From: Epiperipatus broadwayi
Lineage: Eukaryota; Onychophora; Udeonychophora; Euonychophora; Peripatidae
Direction of reading: 5' to 3'
DNA: 64,000 nucleotides
Assembly (NCBI GenBank): GCA_028023455.1
Contig: JAQFVV010000013.1
Span: forward strand, 8,588,411 to 8,652,410
The position numbers were made by a program, and so were the translations under genes. Each line of letters starts with the position of its first letter. Positions within the stretch are counted from its first letter, which is position 1. The notes beneath the pieces were generated by a model, which made no database searches, had not been told where the DNA came from, and saw nothing but the letters and a program-made list of their open reading frames with translations. Below, one piece after another: positions 11,906 to 23,715 of the stretch.

Positions 11906-12975
11906 TTAATGACATTGTCTTTTAATATTTTTTTTGCAGCAAATGTTTTCTTTTTTTCATACATTGTAGTTTAAAAATATAGTCTGTCCTAAGCCATAAA
12001 CACAGTCAATAATATTCCGTCTTTAAAATGTCTTTGAGATAATCTTTATAACATAAATAAGTTTTTTCAATTCCTAAGAAAGCCTTAACTAAGTTAATTA
12101 TAAAATGCGTTTTAAAAAAACCTTTTATATATTCTTTACTTACTTCTTATACCCATTTGCATACAGCAAGTAAAATAATATATTAGATTGCCCATATTAT
12201 ACTATATTTTCAGAATTCGCAGATAATTTTATAAATAAAATTTGACGGGAACTTAAAATATGTCTACAAATTCACCTTCATAAAATAAGTTATATCACTA
12301 TGATGTGTTATCTTTTAGCTTTTTAAATATAGCAGCATCATTTAAAAAATCTATGATTTATTCAACATCTAAGTTAATCTTTTTATCTAGTAAGCTATTG
12401 AAATGATAATCATGTAAGCCAAAAATTGCTAAAGATTTCTCTTCCACCATTAGATGATAAGCGTTTGAGGTTTTACGTATTAATTACTAAACAAAAGTCA
12501 TTATATCTTATATTCATAGAATTAAGAATATTATCGAATTCACAAAAATAGTACTGTCATCAGTATATTATAAATCTCAAAATTAAAATGATGAGGTTCT
12601 TGTTATTGTTTTTAATTGGTTCAAATTAAATACTCTTGATCAAAATTAAATTACAACTTGATATCTGATTTATTTAGACAGTTACAAACTGTTCTGAAGA
12701 TCATGATTATAAAGTAGAAAACTGAGTTCTAATTAATACTCATCCTGTTTAATATTTTCATTTCAATATTATTTTGCCTTCAGTGATCATACTTTTATAT
12801 TTTATTATGTAGAAGCTGTATAAAAACTTCTGCATACAAGCAGCTACTATAAATATTCTCAATATAACTAGGTTAATATTTTATACAAATTGCTAAAAAC
12901 AAAATGTAAATTAGTTATAAGAAACTTGTAGTCCAGGTCTACATATAGCTCTTTATAACTTTTTGTAAGACATAC
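11906..12975. other. AT-rich non-coding stretch
   Basis: Nothing supported on either strand. Confidence 0.45.
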
Positions 12976-12990
12976 TTAATTCATGATTAT

Positions 12991-13139
12991 TAAACCACTA
13001 AACATCACATGCCCACCATTTCCTAAGCTGTTAAAACCAAGGAAACACTCTCCATACAGTGGTACCACCCAATGCACATCCATTGATTACTCTGGCTTGC
13101 ACTAGGTGGCACTACTGTATGGAGAGTTTTGCCGCTGTT
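12991..13139 (+). mobile_element. hammerhead-family retroposon, copy 3 (short hairpin)
   Basis: The family 5' end (ACATCACATG) and 3' end (a variant, GCCGCTGTTTTAA) are present, but the middle, including the ribozyme block, is missing. A perfect 15-bp direct repeat, TTAATTCATGATTAT, flanks it at 12976-12990 and 13140-13154, overlapping the element end by the T/TAA. It is inserted beside a LINE RT fragment. Confidence 0.8.
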
Positions 13140-13505
13140 TTAATTCATGATTATGAAAGTAAAATAAGTAGTTTTATAAATTTCATAAACTTGGTTTTTA
13201 AATAATTTTATTTTGGTATACTTTATACTAAATATAGTGTTTGTGAAAATTTGCTTATAAAGATGTAACCTAATTAGTGTTAAGAATCTCATGAGTCTCA
13301 TTGTTTGAAAAAATTTGCTCGTACTTGATATAAATGATGACTTCATTAATAATATTGTTTTCTTTTTGTTTTTAACAAAAATCATATCTAAAGTTGACTC
13401 TCTATAATCACACTGCAATTATGGTAATTATTTATGTATGACTGGAAGCAATCTATTTAATAAAATCCTTGGAAGTATTTTTGCCATAGTGGATAATAAT
13501 AACAT
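13140..13505 (-). pseudogene. LINE reverse-transcriptase fragment
   Basis: On the minus strand from about 13503, one frame reads LLSTMAKILPRILLNRLLP, crosses two stops, and continues LQCDYRESTLDMIF. This matches the well-known non-LTR reverse transcriptase stretch ISLL..AGKILARILLNRLLP...PESQCGFR..RST.DMIF. The remaining 70 or so residues of the 92-codon ORF are diverged and low in recognisable motifs. The catalytic FVDxxKAFD and FADD boxes are absent, so this is a decayed scrap. The subfamily (BovB/RTE-like or Jockey-like) cannot be settled. Confidence 0.65.
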
Positions 13506-13979
13506 CTCATCATAATTTTGCAATCTTTTCTATACTTTTTATATCTACACATTTACTATTCTTAAGTTAAGATAACTCAGATTATATGTGTTTTTATTTA
13601 AAATCTAATAGTTTTGAATTTAGTTATTACCACTATATTTTAAACTTCTTTTGATGTCCCATCAAGACTTGCATCCTTCTCTTTTTAAGATTATAAAGAG
13701 CTGATTTAATTGTATGGATTGTTATTTCTGTTTGAATCAACTTGATGAGCATATAATTAAAAACAATCATTTTAATTTTTGCATCATTATTCAAAAAATG
13801 ATTTTCGAAAAAATTTAAATTTTTGAAAATAAATACTACAATTTAATGTACAAGTGCCAATGTTTTGCACTCACATATTTGACAACATTCTCTTTAACTA
13901 AATATGTTAATAATTAATACTAGTTATTTATTAGATTAGGGATTATCAGATCATTTTCAATTTTGAATTTAATTAAAGA

Positions 13980-13982
<3 letters not shown>

Positions 13983-14056
<74 letters not shown>
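13983..14056. repeat. AT dinucleotide microsatellite
   Basis: About 74 bp of alternating AT with a single phase break near 14011. Confidence 0.95.
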
Positions 14057-14058
<2 letters not shown>

Positions 14059-14690
14059 CTGTGACTTATGACCAGCAAGTAAATAAATGGACAAAGGCAG
14101 AATTGAGATAATAAGATTATAGTTTAATATGAATAATTTTAACTATATACATTGCCTATTATAAGGCGTAATAAAATAATAAAAGGTCGTGGTGACCTAC
14201 ATATAATAACCCTAGTCCTGCTTTTGGACTTACAGAGGCAGGAGTCTCTGACTTATAATTAAAACTCAGAACAATTAGATCAGGTTATGGAAGTTTATAT
14301 ACCCCTCAAGACTTCTGGAGTATTTTACATTCCTAACCATATATGGTGTTTTCACATACGTTTTCACATACATGCAGTGTTTTTACATTTCTCACCATAT
14401 ATGGTATTTTACACAGTTTGGTCAGCTGGGCTTTCTATGATTTAACAACATTGTAATTTTACACAATCGTTATACATAATTGCTATACAGTTATTCTTAT
14501 TTTACATATTCATTATATTTTACAGTTATTACTTTTAATCTACATTTATTATTGTACACTTATTATTATACAATTATTATTCTTATTTTACATACTCTTT
14601 TTATTATACAATTATTACTTTTTATTTTATATATTCATTATACATTACATATGTATACTTTGACCTTGAATACTGCATATATATATATAT
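14057..14690. other. stretch before the LTR element; tyrosine/leucine-rich ORF is simple sequence
   Basis: 14057-14460 is non-repetitive within this window and has the mixed look of an old repeat end: the imperfect palindrome GGTCGTGGTGACC at 14186-14198, and ACCATATATGGT repeated at 14336 and 14394. 14480-14690 is a degenerate TTAT/CATA run whose 71-codon ORF is an artefact. Confidence 0.4.
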
Positions 14691-15728
14691 TGTAACGGTA
14701 ATGATAAATATTTGTAACGGAAATAAAGATAGGAAGACATTTGTAACTGAATTAAATAATAAATTGATAGAAAATGATCCATTATTAACATATATGTTTA
14801 TCTAATCTGTTATTTGTAACAGTAAGTAAACATTGTCACAGTATAGATAAATAGATGAGTAATGAAATGATTGTTGCCACAATTCAATAACCAAATATAA
14901 CATTATAGCCCGATTGCAACTATCCCAAATATTAATTCTGTCACGTTAGTAATGAAATAAATAAGTTATCTCATTTCTTCATATAAAATAACAACAATGA
15001 CAATTAAAACTATCATCATTAAAGATTTAATAATATCTAAATATTGGGGATGTCATTTGAACAATAAAACATACTGACCATTGCCATCAAATAAAAGAAT
15101 ATTAAATATAGCAACTGAATAAAATTACCCACTTTGAGATTCCTGGAGTGCATTATGCTTATCTCCCATACTAGGTTCTTTTAACAAAGAATCCTTCCTA
15201 TTTTTCTTTCCAACCATATAAGACCATTCATGGTCACATGCACACACTGGTACTATTTATGACAACTTATAAAATATATATTATATAAAGTTAATATTAT
15301 GAAGTTGGAAAGGGATTATATCACTCTTTATTCAGTTTAGCTAAGTATATGTGTTTTCCCATGAGCACCACTAGATTGTTTTAAATCTAGATAAATATCT
15401 GTTTAGAGTGTACTGAGTTCAAACTCATTTGGTACATTTTTATCACACATGACTTGGATGACTAATGAAAAAAAAAATGACATCGATAAAATTACAAGAT
15501 CCCAATATTACCAAAATTTATATTAAAGATCAAAGATTCTTATAGACATTACTAGCTCATTTTAGGTATATTGATGAACAGACAAGTATCATCTTATTAA
15601 TGGCTTCTAAACAAGCATCGTGAAAACCATTATTAATATTGATGGCCATTTAACTAAATTATTTATCACAATATAAAGGGGATAATGATGATGATAATAA
15701 TGATGAATGATAATAATAGTGATATCAC

Positions 15729-15765
<37 letters not shown>

Positions 15766-16727
15766 GAAATGATGATACTAGCCATAGCTTATTAATAAAC
15801 TCACAACAATAAATTAATCTTTATAAACTCATATGCATTTATTAAAAATTATCCTATCTCAAAGTGAGATTCAAATATTACATTTACTAGCATTTATATA
15901 AGTTTATAGTTATTTACTAAAATACTTTAATAGTTAAAACTAGGATTTAATAAATGACTGAGTTACATCTCTCTCTAATAATAATGACTGAGTGTCTGAT
16001 TGTCTCTCTCAAATAATAATACTGAGTTACATCTCTCTAATAATGATGACTGAGTGACTTTTAAACATATCTGTTTAATAATAAGGTAAAAAAAACTGAA
16101 TCATTTATATCTCTGATTAATAATACTGACTGAGTCATCTTTAATATTATTTCATTCATTTATATTGCCAATCTTTGGTCAAAGAAACTGACCACCTGTA
16201 TATCTTATCTTGAGATAAAAGACAAAAAATCAGAGTTTGACAAGTTGATGTACTATCGCGATTTTACAAGAAAATTAATAATCACCTTTATTTCCTCAAA
16301 GCACCTCTCTCTTTAAAAAAAAATCTTAGATACAGATAAAAACAATACAACAAAGCTGGCAATCTATAGTCACCAGCAATAGGTGTAAAAGCATTTTTTG
16401 TTTATACAGATGTTTTCATTCTTTCACACTCTTTTTCATGTGCTCTTATCTAGATCACTTTATTTGACACTTTCTTTCTGATCTGCTTTATTTTAACCAA
16501 AAATAAAACTAAATAACTGAATATATTAATTATTTAATAAGAAAAATAACATACTAAAATATCATTTCTTACAACATTATATTCATTCACCACCTATTAA
16601 TTTATCAACTATATATTACACATACAATATACGTACACATAAATCTATATATATATATAAAAGAAGAAATTTTTTTTCTCAATTAAATAATATATGTGTG
16701 GGACATGAGAACATACATATATGTACA
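14691..16727 (-). repeat. 3' LTR with internal deletion
   Basis: 2037 bp. Its first about 1265 bp match 19434-20703 and its last about 775 bp match 22916-23715. The join near 15953 falls in TTTAATAA, which occurs at both edges of the missing part, so a deletion at short homology explains it. It also lacks about 18 bp near 15482 that are present in the other LTR. Contains an AAT run at 15727-15764. Confidence 0.85.
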
Positions 16728-16741
16728 TTTGCCTCACTCCC
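16728..16741 (-). other. polypurine tract
   Basis: GGGAGTGAGGCAAA lies on the minus strand directly before the 3' LTR start TGTACATA. It is the expected place for second-strand priming in an LTR retrotransposon. Confidence 0.7.
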
Positions 16742-16899
16742 AAACAAAAAAAAAATTTTGATAGTCTCTCTTGACACTATCTTCTTTAAACTACTAACCA
16801 ACTACTTATTATATATATTTGTTGGTTTTTTTTTCAATACAAATTTGACTACAGTCTATTATTGATGACTATCCTCATGTACTATTAAACAAGTGTTCT

Positions 16900-17985
16900 T
16901 CATGAATCATTACTTACTGATTCAGAACAACTTGCTATTGGATTTTCCTTGATCATGGGTCTACAATTTTCACTTAGATCATTGAAGTTATTCCCAGGTC
17001 TACTTATATTCAGTTTGCTAGGTTTTGTGGGATAGGGTCGGCTTAACTGATTATTCATAATCCTAATGGTGGAGATCTTATAACTATATCTCTCCTCCCT
17101 TCTAGAATAACCTTCGGCTTTACTTTCTATAACTCCCAGGGCATCCAACAGGTCTGCCACTCTTATTGGGGAGTACACATCATCCGCTATCATATATATA
17201 TTCCCAGGCATTCCTATGTTTGGTTTGCCGGGTTTTGTGAGAAATTGTCAGCCTAACTGGTTTGTTCCCATTCTCATATTGGAGACTTTATAACTATAAT
17301 TATCCTCCCTTCTATGATAACTTTCAGCTATCCTTTTGGTAGCTCCCAATGTCTCAAACTTGTCTGCTACATTTTCTGGGGCATATACATCAGCAGCTAT
17401 CTTTAATTCTAAGAAACTAGCTTTGCTGATTACATCTTTCCTGAGGTCAATTTGTTCCTGTACAGTGGCTACCTTTACTTGTAAGGTATGGGTCTCACTG
17501 TATATATCCTCTTTGGGATTACTCTGTTCTTGAACAGCAGCCACCTCATGTTCATATGGCTTGATTACAGTCACATAACTGTCTGACACTATTTCTTGTT
17601 CTGTACTGGTCATCCTGTTATCAGTCTCTTTGCTTGACTCAGTTACTTGATTATTCATTTCTAGTGGTGGTTGATCCATCTTATTATCAAGACTATGAGA
17701 TTGTCTATCTCTAGATTCACAACCTTTTTGAAAGATCTGCCTCATTTTTAGAGCATGTTGATCAAGTTTATTATCCAATCTCTGATTCATTTTTTTGAAG
17801 TGCTGATCCAATTTCTGATTTATCTCTTGCCTCATTTCTTTCATTTCTTGTGATTGTTGATCAAATTTATTATCAAATCTTTTAAATCTCTGATTCATCT
17901 GACTAATTATAACTTGCAACCACTCTGGAGGGCCTTGCTTCTCTACTTCCATTCCCTCAATAGTTAATTCTTTTTCTTGCTCCAT
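16900..17985 (-). pseudogene. gag-like coiled-coil ORF with one in-frame stop
   Basis: Gag-type proteins assemble the particle that packages element RNA; this one is assigned from its position after the primer site, not from a recognised Gag domain. One frame runs 361 codons from the ATG at 17985 to the stop at 16900, broken once by TGA at 17250-17248 after codon 245. Residues about 20-110 are heptad-like, rich in Q, K, E, M and D, with recurrent LDNK and KM..RLDNK patterns typical of a coiled coil. The C-terminal third carries two tandem copies of a unit holding DVY.P..VAD, RRE..YSYK and NQL. The second copy has arginine (CGA) where the first has TGA, so the stop looks like a CpG decay. No CCHC zinc knuckle is visible. 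Confidence 0.7.
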
Positions 17986-19410
17986 CGTAAATTTATAAAA
18001 TATTTATATTACTTATTTCTGTTCTGCTTTATTCTGTTCTGCTCTATTTTGTTCTGCTCTATTTTGCTCCGCCTCCTGACTTCCTATACATCCAGAGTTA
18101 ACCACCTTTATCTATCCCCATATACTTTAAAATTTCCAACCACTCTTTCTCAGCCATAATTCTCCCCATCAATCTATCTATATCTTAAGTGCCTTTATTT
18201 AACTTAACCTCCATCATCACTCTGTTTTCTTTACCTATATATGATTGACAAAGTATGAGGTCATAGTTCTATTTAAAACATTTATTTAAGAAAAAGCTAT
18301 CTCTGCATATGTGTGTCCTTTTTATACCATCATTTATCTAGTTTTTCATGCTTTTATAAAACTTAACTCTCTCTATGCTCTATTTTAATACACCAAGCAA
18401 AAGAAAAAAATTACTTATATAACATATGTGCCTATATTTATAATAGAGTTCACATCTCAAGTTATTCATATACTCATCTATCCTTCTAGAAACCTGACAG
18501 ATACTGACAGCCAAAAGAATGATTAGCAATTCACAATCATGAGATAGACAAAAGAATTCAATCACTGCACTTAAAGCACACAATGCTTCATGAACACTCA
18601 GATGATCACCCCAATTCAATCACTCTAAGCTACTACAACCCATAATAGTTTATTGCAAACACTGTTGCATTGCCCTGCTTACTTCCAAGTCTTAGGGGCT
18701 TTAATTCATAAAATACTGCCTTGCTTATCTTTAAAGTCTTAGAGGCAACAATTATATCAGTAAAACAAAATACTGCCTTGCTCTCTCTGGAGTCTTAGAG
18801 GCGAAATCATGGCAGGCCTACTGTTAACTGCTTCATGATAAATAATAACTGATATTATAATCTGGGTTGGAGCAGTGAATGAGATAAATCAATCACCAGT
18901 GGCATGAACACATCACATCCCCAAGGCAATGACAAAAAATTCCCCATCCATCATCAAAATTGTAACACAACCAACCAAACTCCAACAAACAAATATCCTT
19001 TCTAACCTCCAAAATCATAGATTTTCTATTACACAAACTTTTCAAATATGAACAAAATCATTATCTTACAATTCAAGGCTATTAATATTTTTATGCTTAT
19101 CTAGCAGCAACTCTATATTTCACTGATAAGAAAAATATTTAAAAAACAGTGCTATTAACTTTAACACTTATTATAAGTTGTGATATCTTTATATTTTAAA
19201 AATTGAAATTAAGCTGTTTAATGGCTGTATCTATTTATCATCATCAAAAATGCAATAACAGTAATCATCATCATCTAAACATCAGGCCAAAATATTTGTA
19301 TCTAATAATAAAAAAAAATTTATTTTTTTTCAAACTATACATCTGTCATCATTATATACTACACATCTCTCAGGTATGTGGTGTATTTCAAGCCCTTATT
19401 TGACTTATTT
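17986..19410 (-). other. LTR element 5' leader
   Basis: Region between primer site and gag. It includes about three degenerate units at 18656-18815 sharing TACTGCCTTGCT and GTCTTAGAGGC, spaced 47-56 bp apart, which could form leader structure such as a packaging signal. Short ORFs on both strands have no recognisable domains. T-rich TTCTGCTCTATTT repeats lie at 18016-18070. Confidence 0.5.
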
Positions 19411-19431
19411 CGAGCCCCACGTTGGGCGCCA
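19411..19431 (-). promoter_or_regulatory. primer-binding site for tRNA-Lys(CUU)
   Basis: The minus strand reads TGGCGCCCAACGTGGGGC and then TCG, separated from the LTR end (...CGTTACA) by AA. This is the exact complement of the 3' end of animal tRNA-Lys(CUU) including CCA. It fixes the element's orientation and 5' LTR boundary. Confidence 0.9.
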
Positions 19432-19433
19432 TT

Positions 19434-22400
19434 TGTAACGGTAATGATAAATATTTGTAACGGAAATAAAGATAGGAAGACATTTGTAACTGAATTAAAT
19501 AATAAATTGATAGAAAATGATCCATTATTAACATATATGTTTATCTAATCTGTTATTTGTAACAGTAAGTAAACATTGTCACAGTATAGATAAATAGATG
19601 AGTAATGAAATGATAGTTGCCATAATTCAATAACCAAATATAACATTATAGCCCGATTGCAACTATCCCAAACATTAATTCTGTCACATTAGTAATGAAA
19701 TAAATAAGTTATCTCATTTCTCCATATAAAATAACAACAATGACAATTAAAACTATCATCATTAAAGATTTAATAATATCTAAATATTGGGGATGTCATT
19801 TGAACAATAAAACATACTGGCCATTGTCATCAAATAAAAGAATATTAAATATAGCAACTGAATAAAATTACCCACTTTGAGATTCCTGGAGTGCATTATG
19901 CTTATCTCCCATACTAGGTTCTTTTAACAAAGAATCCTTCCTATTTTTCTTTCCAACCATATAAGACCATTCATGGTCACATGCATACACTGGTGCTATT
20001 TATGACAACTTATAAAATATATATTCTATAAAGTTAATATTATGAAGTTGGAAAGGGATTATATCACTCTTTATTCAGTTTAGCTAAGTATATGTGTTTT
20101 CCCACGAGTGCCACTAGATTGTTTTAAATCTAGATAAATATCTGTTTAGAGTGTACTGAGTTCAAACTCATTCGGTACATTTTTATCACACATGACTTGG
20201 ATGACTAATGAAAAAAAAAATGACATTCTTACATTTTATCTATATCGATAAAATTACAAGATCCCAATATTACCAAAATTTATATTAAAGATCAAAGATT
20301 CTTATAGACATTACTAGCTCATTTTAGGTATATTGATGAACAGACAAGTATCATCTTATTAATGGCTTCTAAACAAGCATCGTGAAAACCATTATTAATA
20401 TTGATGGCCATTTAACTAAATTATTTATCACAATATAAAGGGGATAATGATGATGATAATAATGATGAATGATAATAATAGTGGTATCACAATAATAATA
20501 ATAATAATAATAATAGAAATGATGATACTAGCCATAGCTTATTAATAAACTCACAACAATAAATTAATCTTTATAAACTCATATGCATTTATTAAAAATT
20601 ATCCTATCTCAAAGTGAGATTCAAATATTACATTTACTAGCATTTATATAAGTTTATAGTTATTTACTAAAATACTTTAATAGTTAAAACTAGGATTTAA
20701 TAATACTAGTGATGATGAATGATCATCATGAATCTCTATGCATGATATTCATCTTTCTATAAATCTTTATTTACTACATATATTAATTATGCTAAACATT
20801 AGAGTCAATGATTATAATTTATTAATGATGATGATGGCGATCATAACTCTTATATAGTATTATTTGAAACATTTTAATCAATAATACGATATCCATCTTT
20901 GATGAGGATGATCAAAATTCATGGACACAACATAATTTTAGCTTTTCTACTATTGAACTATAATTATCAAAACTTGGTTATTATCAAGCTTAACCCTTAA
21001 ATACCTAAATGTAAATCATCATTCTAGTTTACTTAACATTTTGTGAGCGCTTAATATTTGCAAGTGATTGCTCAATATTTACGAATGATAATACTTAATA
21101 ACTGCGAGCAATGATGATGAATTAAAATGATAGAATCAAGACAAGAAAAACACAACAATATTTTTTTTAATAAGAACTCGGAAAACCAATTAAGATATAT
21201 ATAATTATATTTTATTAATACTATTACTCTTTCTTTCTTTTTTTAAAATCAAATCAATAATTAAATAAATGGCTTATTATTACATTAATTCAATACAAAA
21301 ATTAATATAAAAAAATTTATATAAGCACAAGCAAATAAACTTAATATATAGGTTTGTCATTTCTGGATATTTTAAAAATAAGCTGGCTTAAAAAAATACA
21401 TTTTATGGAATGCTTACTTAGGTCTTTCCTAACTTATTATATCATAAAATAAATTTCATATGTATCCTGTGTGTTTTATTTCACTTCCATTCATATGTAA
21501 GCCTTGCTCTATAATTTCTCACACCTAAACTATTTATATATAACCTATTCCTTGACATGTTTGTATAAGCAGTTACACATGCACACATTCGGTAATGTTA
21601 ACATATATGTTTAAAATGTATACCCACAAATTACATATATAAAAATATTTTTGCAACCTTTTAGCAAAATAAAATAAAATACATGATATTAATTTTAATA
21701 TGCAACAAGATAAAATAAAAAAAACAACATTATAAATGCATATATTTATAGGTTGCTCATTATCATTAACAACTGAAGAACAATTAAAAAAAAAACATTT
21801 CAACATTACAATATATAATATAAAAAAAATAATAAAAAATAATGAAAAATTTAAGTTTAAAGATTTAAACTATGTTTGTGCTATGTTGTGTGATATTGCA
21901 AATAACTATAGATAAACAAGTCTTTAATGTTTCTGTATCAAAAGAAAAATTGCCATGACCAGTAAATTAAGGTTTACTTTTAATAAGTAAGAATAAAATC
22001 TGTTAAAGAAAGTTCATAGTTACCCGATCACTTTCACTTCTTATAAATGTCCTGAGTTTGAATTTTCAGACTGCTTGTCTTTGCTCCATAAAAAAAGAAA
22101 GTTATTGCAGATACTGTTAAGATAAACATGAATCAATTGACTTGCTTGTTTCTTTAATTCTAAAATTATTTATTGTTGATTGGCTTCCTTCTACCATTTT
22201 ACAAAGAGCTATTATAAATACTTTTTAATAAGTATGTACTGGTGGATTTGCTTGTCTCTCCCATTTTTAAAAAAATAATCGCTGTAGACACTTTAGATGA
22301 CTGAGGTAAACTTTAACAAAAATTTGATTCATGGCTTCAAACTTGGCTATATATGGATTTTATACATTTTCTCTTCCTCTTCCTTCCCCTTCTCCATTCA

Positions 22401-23715
22401 TCCAAAGGTAATGAGCCTTTAATAGACCAGGAGCCAGAAAAGAAGCATTTCATATAGCTTGTGTGGTTGGCTTCAAACTCTTTCATTTTGTTGGTTATTA
22501 TTTGATTGGTATATGAGTCCACAGTAGATTAGTGATTTTAACTCATTCTGTATTAATCAGGAAGCAGAAAAAAATGGTTTAGCAATGCAGAGTCATGGTA
22601 TTATACTCAGAAAAATATGTTAATCTCATTTCATAGAATTGTCAATAACCTCTTCTTATAAATTCAATTTTGTTCCATTTTTTCTTCTTTATTTTTATAT
22701 TGCTGGAAATTATTTATATAGACGCACATCTTCATCTATTTTGACTTTATACAAGAGTCTTTTCCTTCTTTTCCCTTTTTCAATTTTTAAAGAGTAAAAA
22801 AAAAATCAAATCGCCCACTTTCCCTTTTTCCTTTTTTTTCAACATTAATAACGAGGAAAAATTGAGTGAGAGTTACATCTCTGTTTAATAATAATGACTG
22901 AGTGAGTCTCTAAATTAATAAATGACTGAGTTACATCTCTCTCTAATAATAATGACTGAGTGTCTGATTGTCTCTCTCAAATAATAATACTGAGTTACAT
23001 CTCTCTCTAATAATGATGACTGAGTGACTTTTAAACATTTCTGCTTAATAATAAGGTAAAAAAACTGAATCATTTACATCTCTGATTAATAATACTGACT
23101 GAGTCATCTTTAATATTATTTCATTCATTTATATTGCCAATCTTTGGTCAAAGAAACTGACCACCTGCATATCTTATCTTGAGATAAAAGACAAAAAATC
23201 AGAGTTTGACAAGTTGATGTACTATCGCAATTTTACAAGAAAATTAATAATCACCTTTATTTCCTCAAAGCACCTCTCTCTTTAAAAAAAAAAATCTTAG
23301 ATACAGATAAAAACAATACAACAAAGCTGGCAATCTATAGCCATTACAAATAGGTGTAAAAGCGTTTTTGTGTTTATACAGACGTTCTTATTCTTTCACA
23401 CTCTTTTGCACGTGTACATTTTCAAATCCCAATCTCTTATCTAGATCACTTTATTTGACACTTTCTTTCTGATCTGCTTTATTTTAACCAAAAATAAAAC
23501 TAAATAACTGAATATATTAATTATTTAATAAGAAAAATAACATACTAAAATATCATTTCTTACAACATTATATTCATTCACCACCTATTAATTTATCAAC
23601 TATATATTACACATACAATATACGTACACATAAATCTATATATATAAAAGAAAAAATTTTTTTTTCTCAATTAAATAATATATGTGTGGGACATGAGAAC
23701 ATACATATATGTACA
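19434..23715 (-). repeat. 5' LTR, full length (4.3 kb)
   Basis: 4282 bp with TG/CA ends. The 2.2 kb absent from the other LTR (about 20704-22915) continues the same ATGATG-rich style on its left. On its right it runs in phase into the tandem repeat shared by both LTRs, which argues that it is original LTR sequence rather than a later insertion. Short ORFs inside show no domains. Confidence 0.75.
22865..23110. repeat. tandem repeat inside the LTR, unit about 30-60 bp
   Basis: Units of the form GAGTTACATCTCT followed by TAATAATAATGACT recur several times. The matching part in the other LTR is 15953-16140. Confidence 0.6.

Larger units (their letters stand above)
14691..23715 (-). mobile_element. 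gag-only LTR retrotransposon with very long LTRs
   Basis: Two direct copies of a TGTAACGG...TATGTACA sequence bound an internal region of about 2.7 kb. Read on the minus strand, the order is 5' LTR (23715-19434), primer-binding site (19431-19411), gag-like frame (17985-16900), purine-rich tract (16741-16728), 3' LTR (16727-14691). There is no protease, reverse transcriptase or integrase, so movement must have relied on enzymes supplied in trans. The aligned LTR segments differ at only about 1-2 positions per 100 by eye, so the insertion is recent. The flanks are AT simple sequence, so a 5-bp target duplication cannot be decided. Confidence 0.85.

Noticed and set aside
14480-14695. 71-codon Tyr/Leu-rich ORF
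   Set aside because: Degenerate TTAT/CATA simple sequence.
17336-17533. Plus-strand ORF of 65 codons
   Set aside because: Antisense shadow of the gag-like frame.
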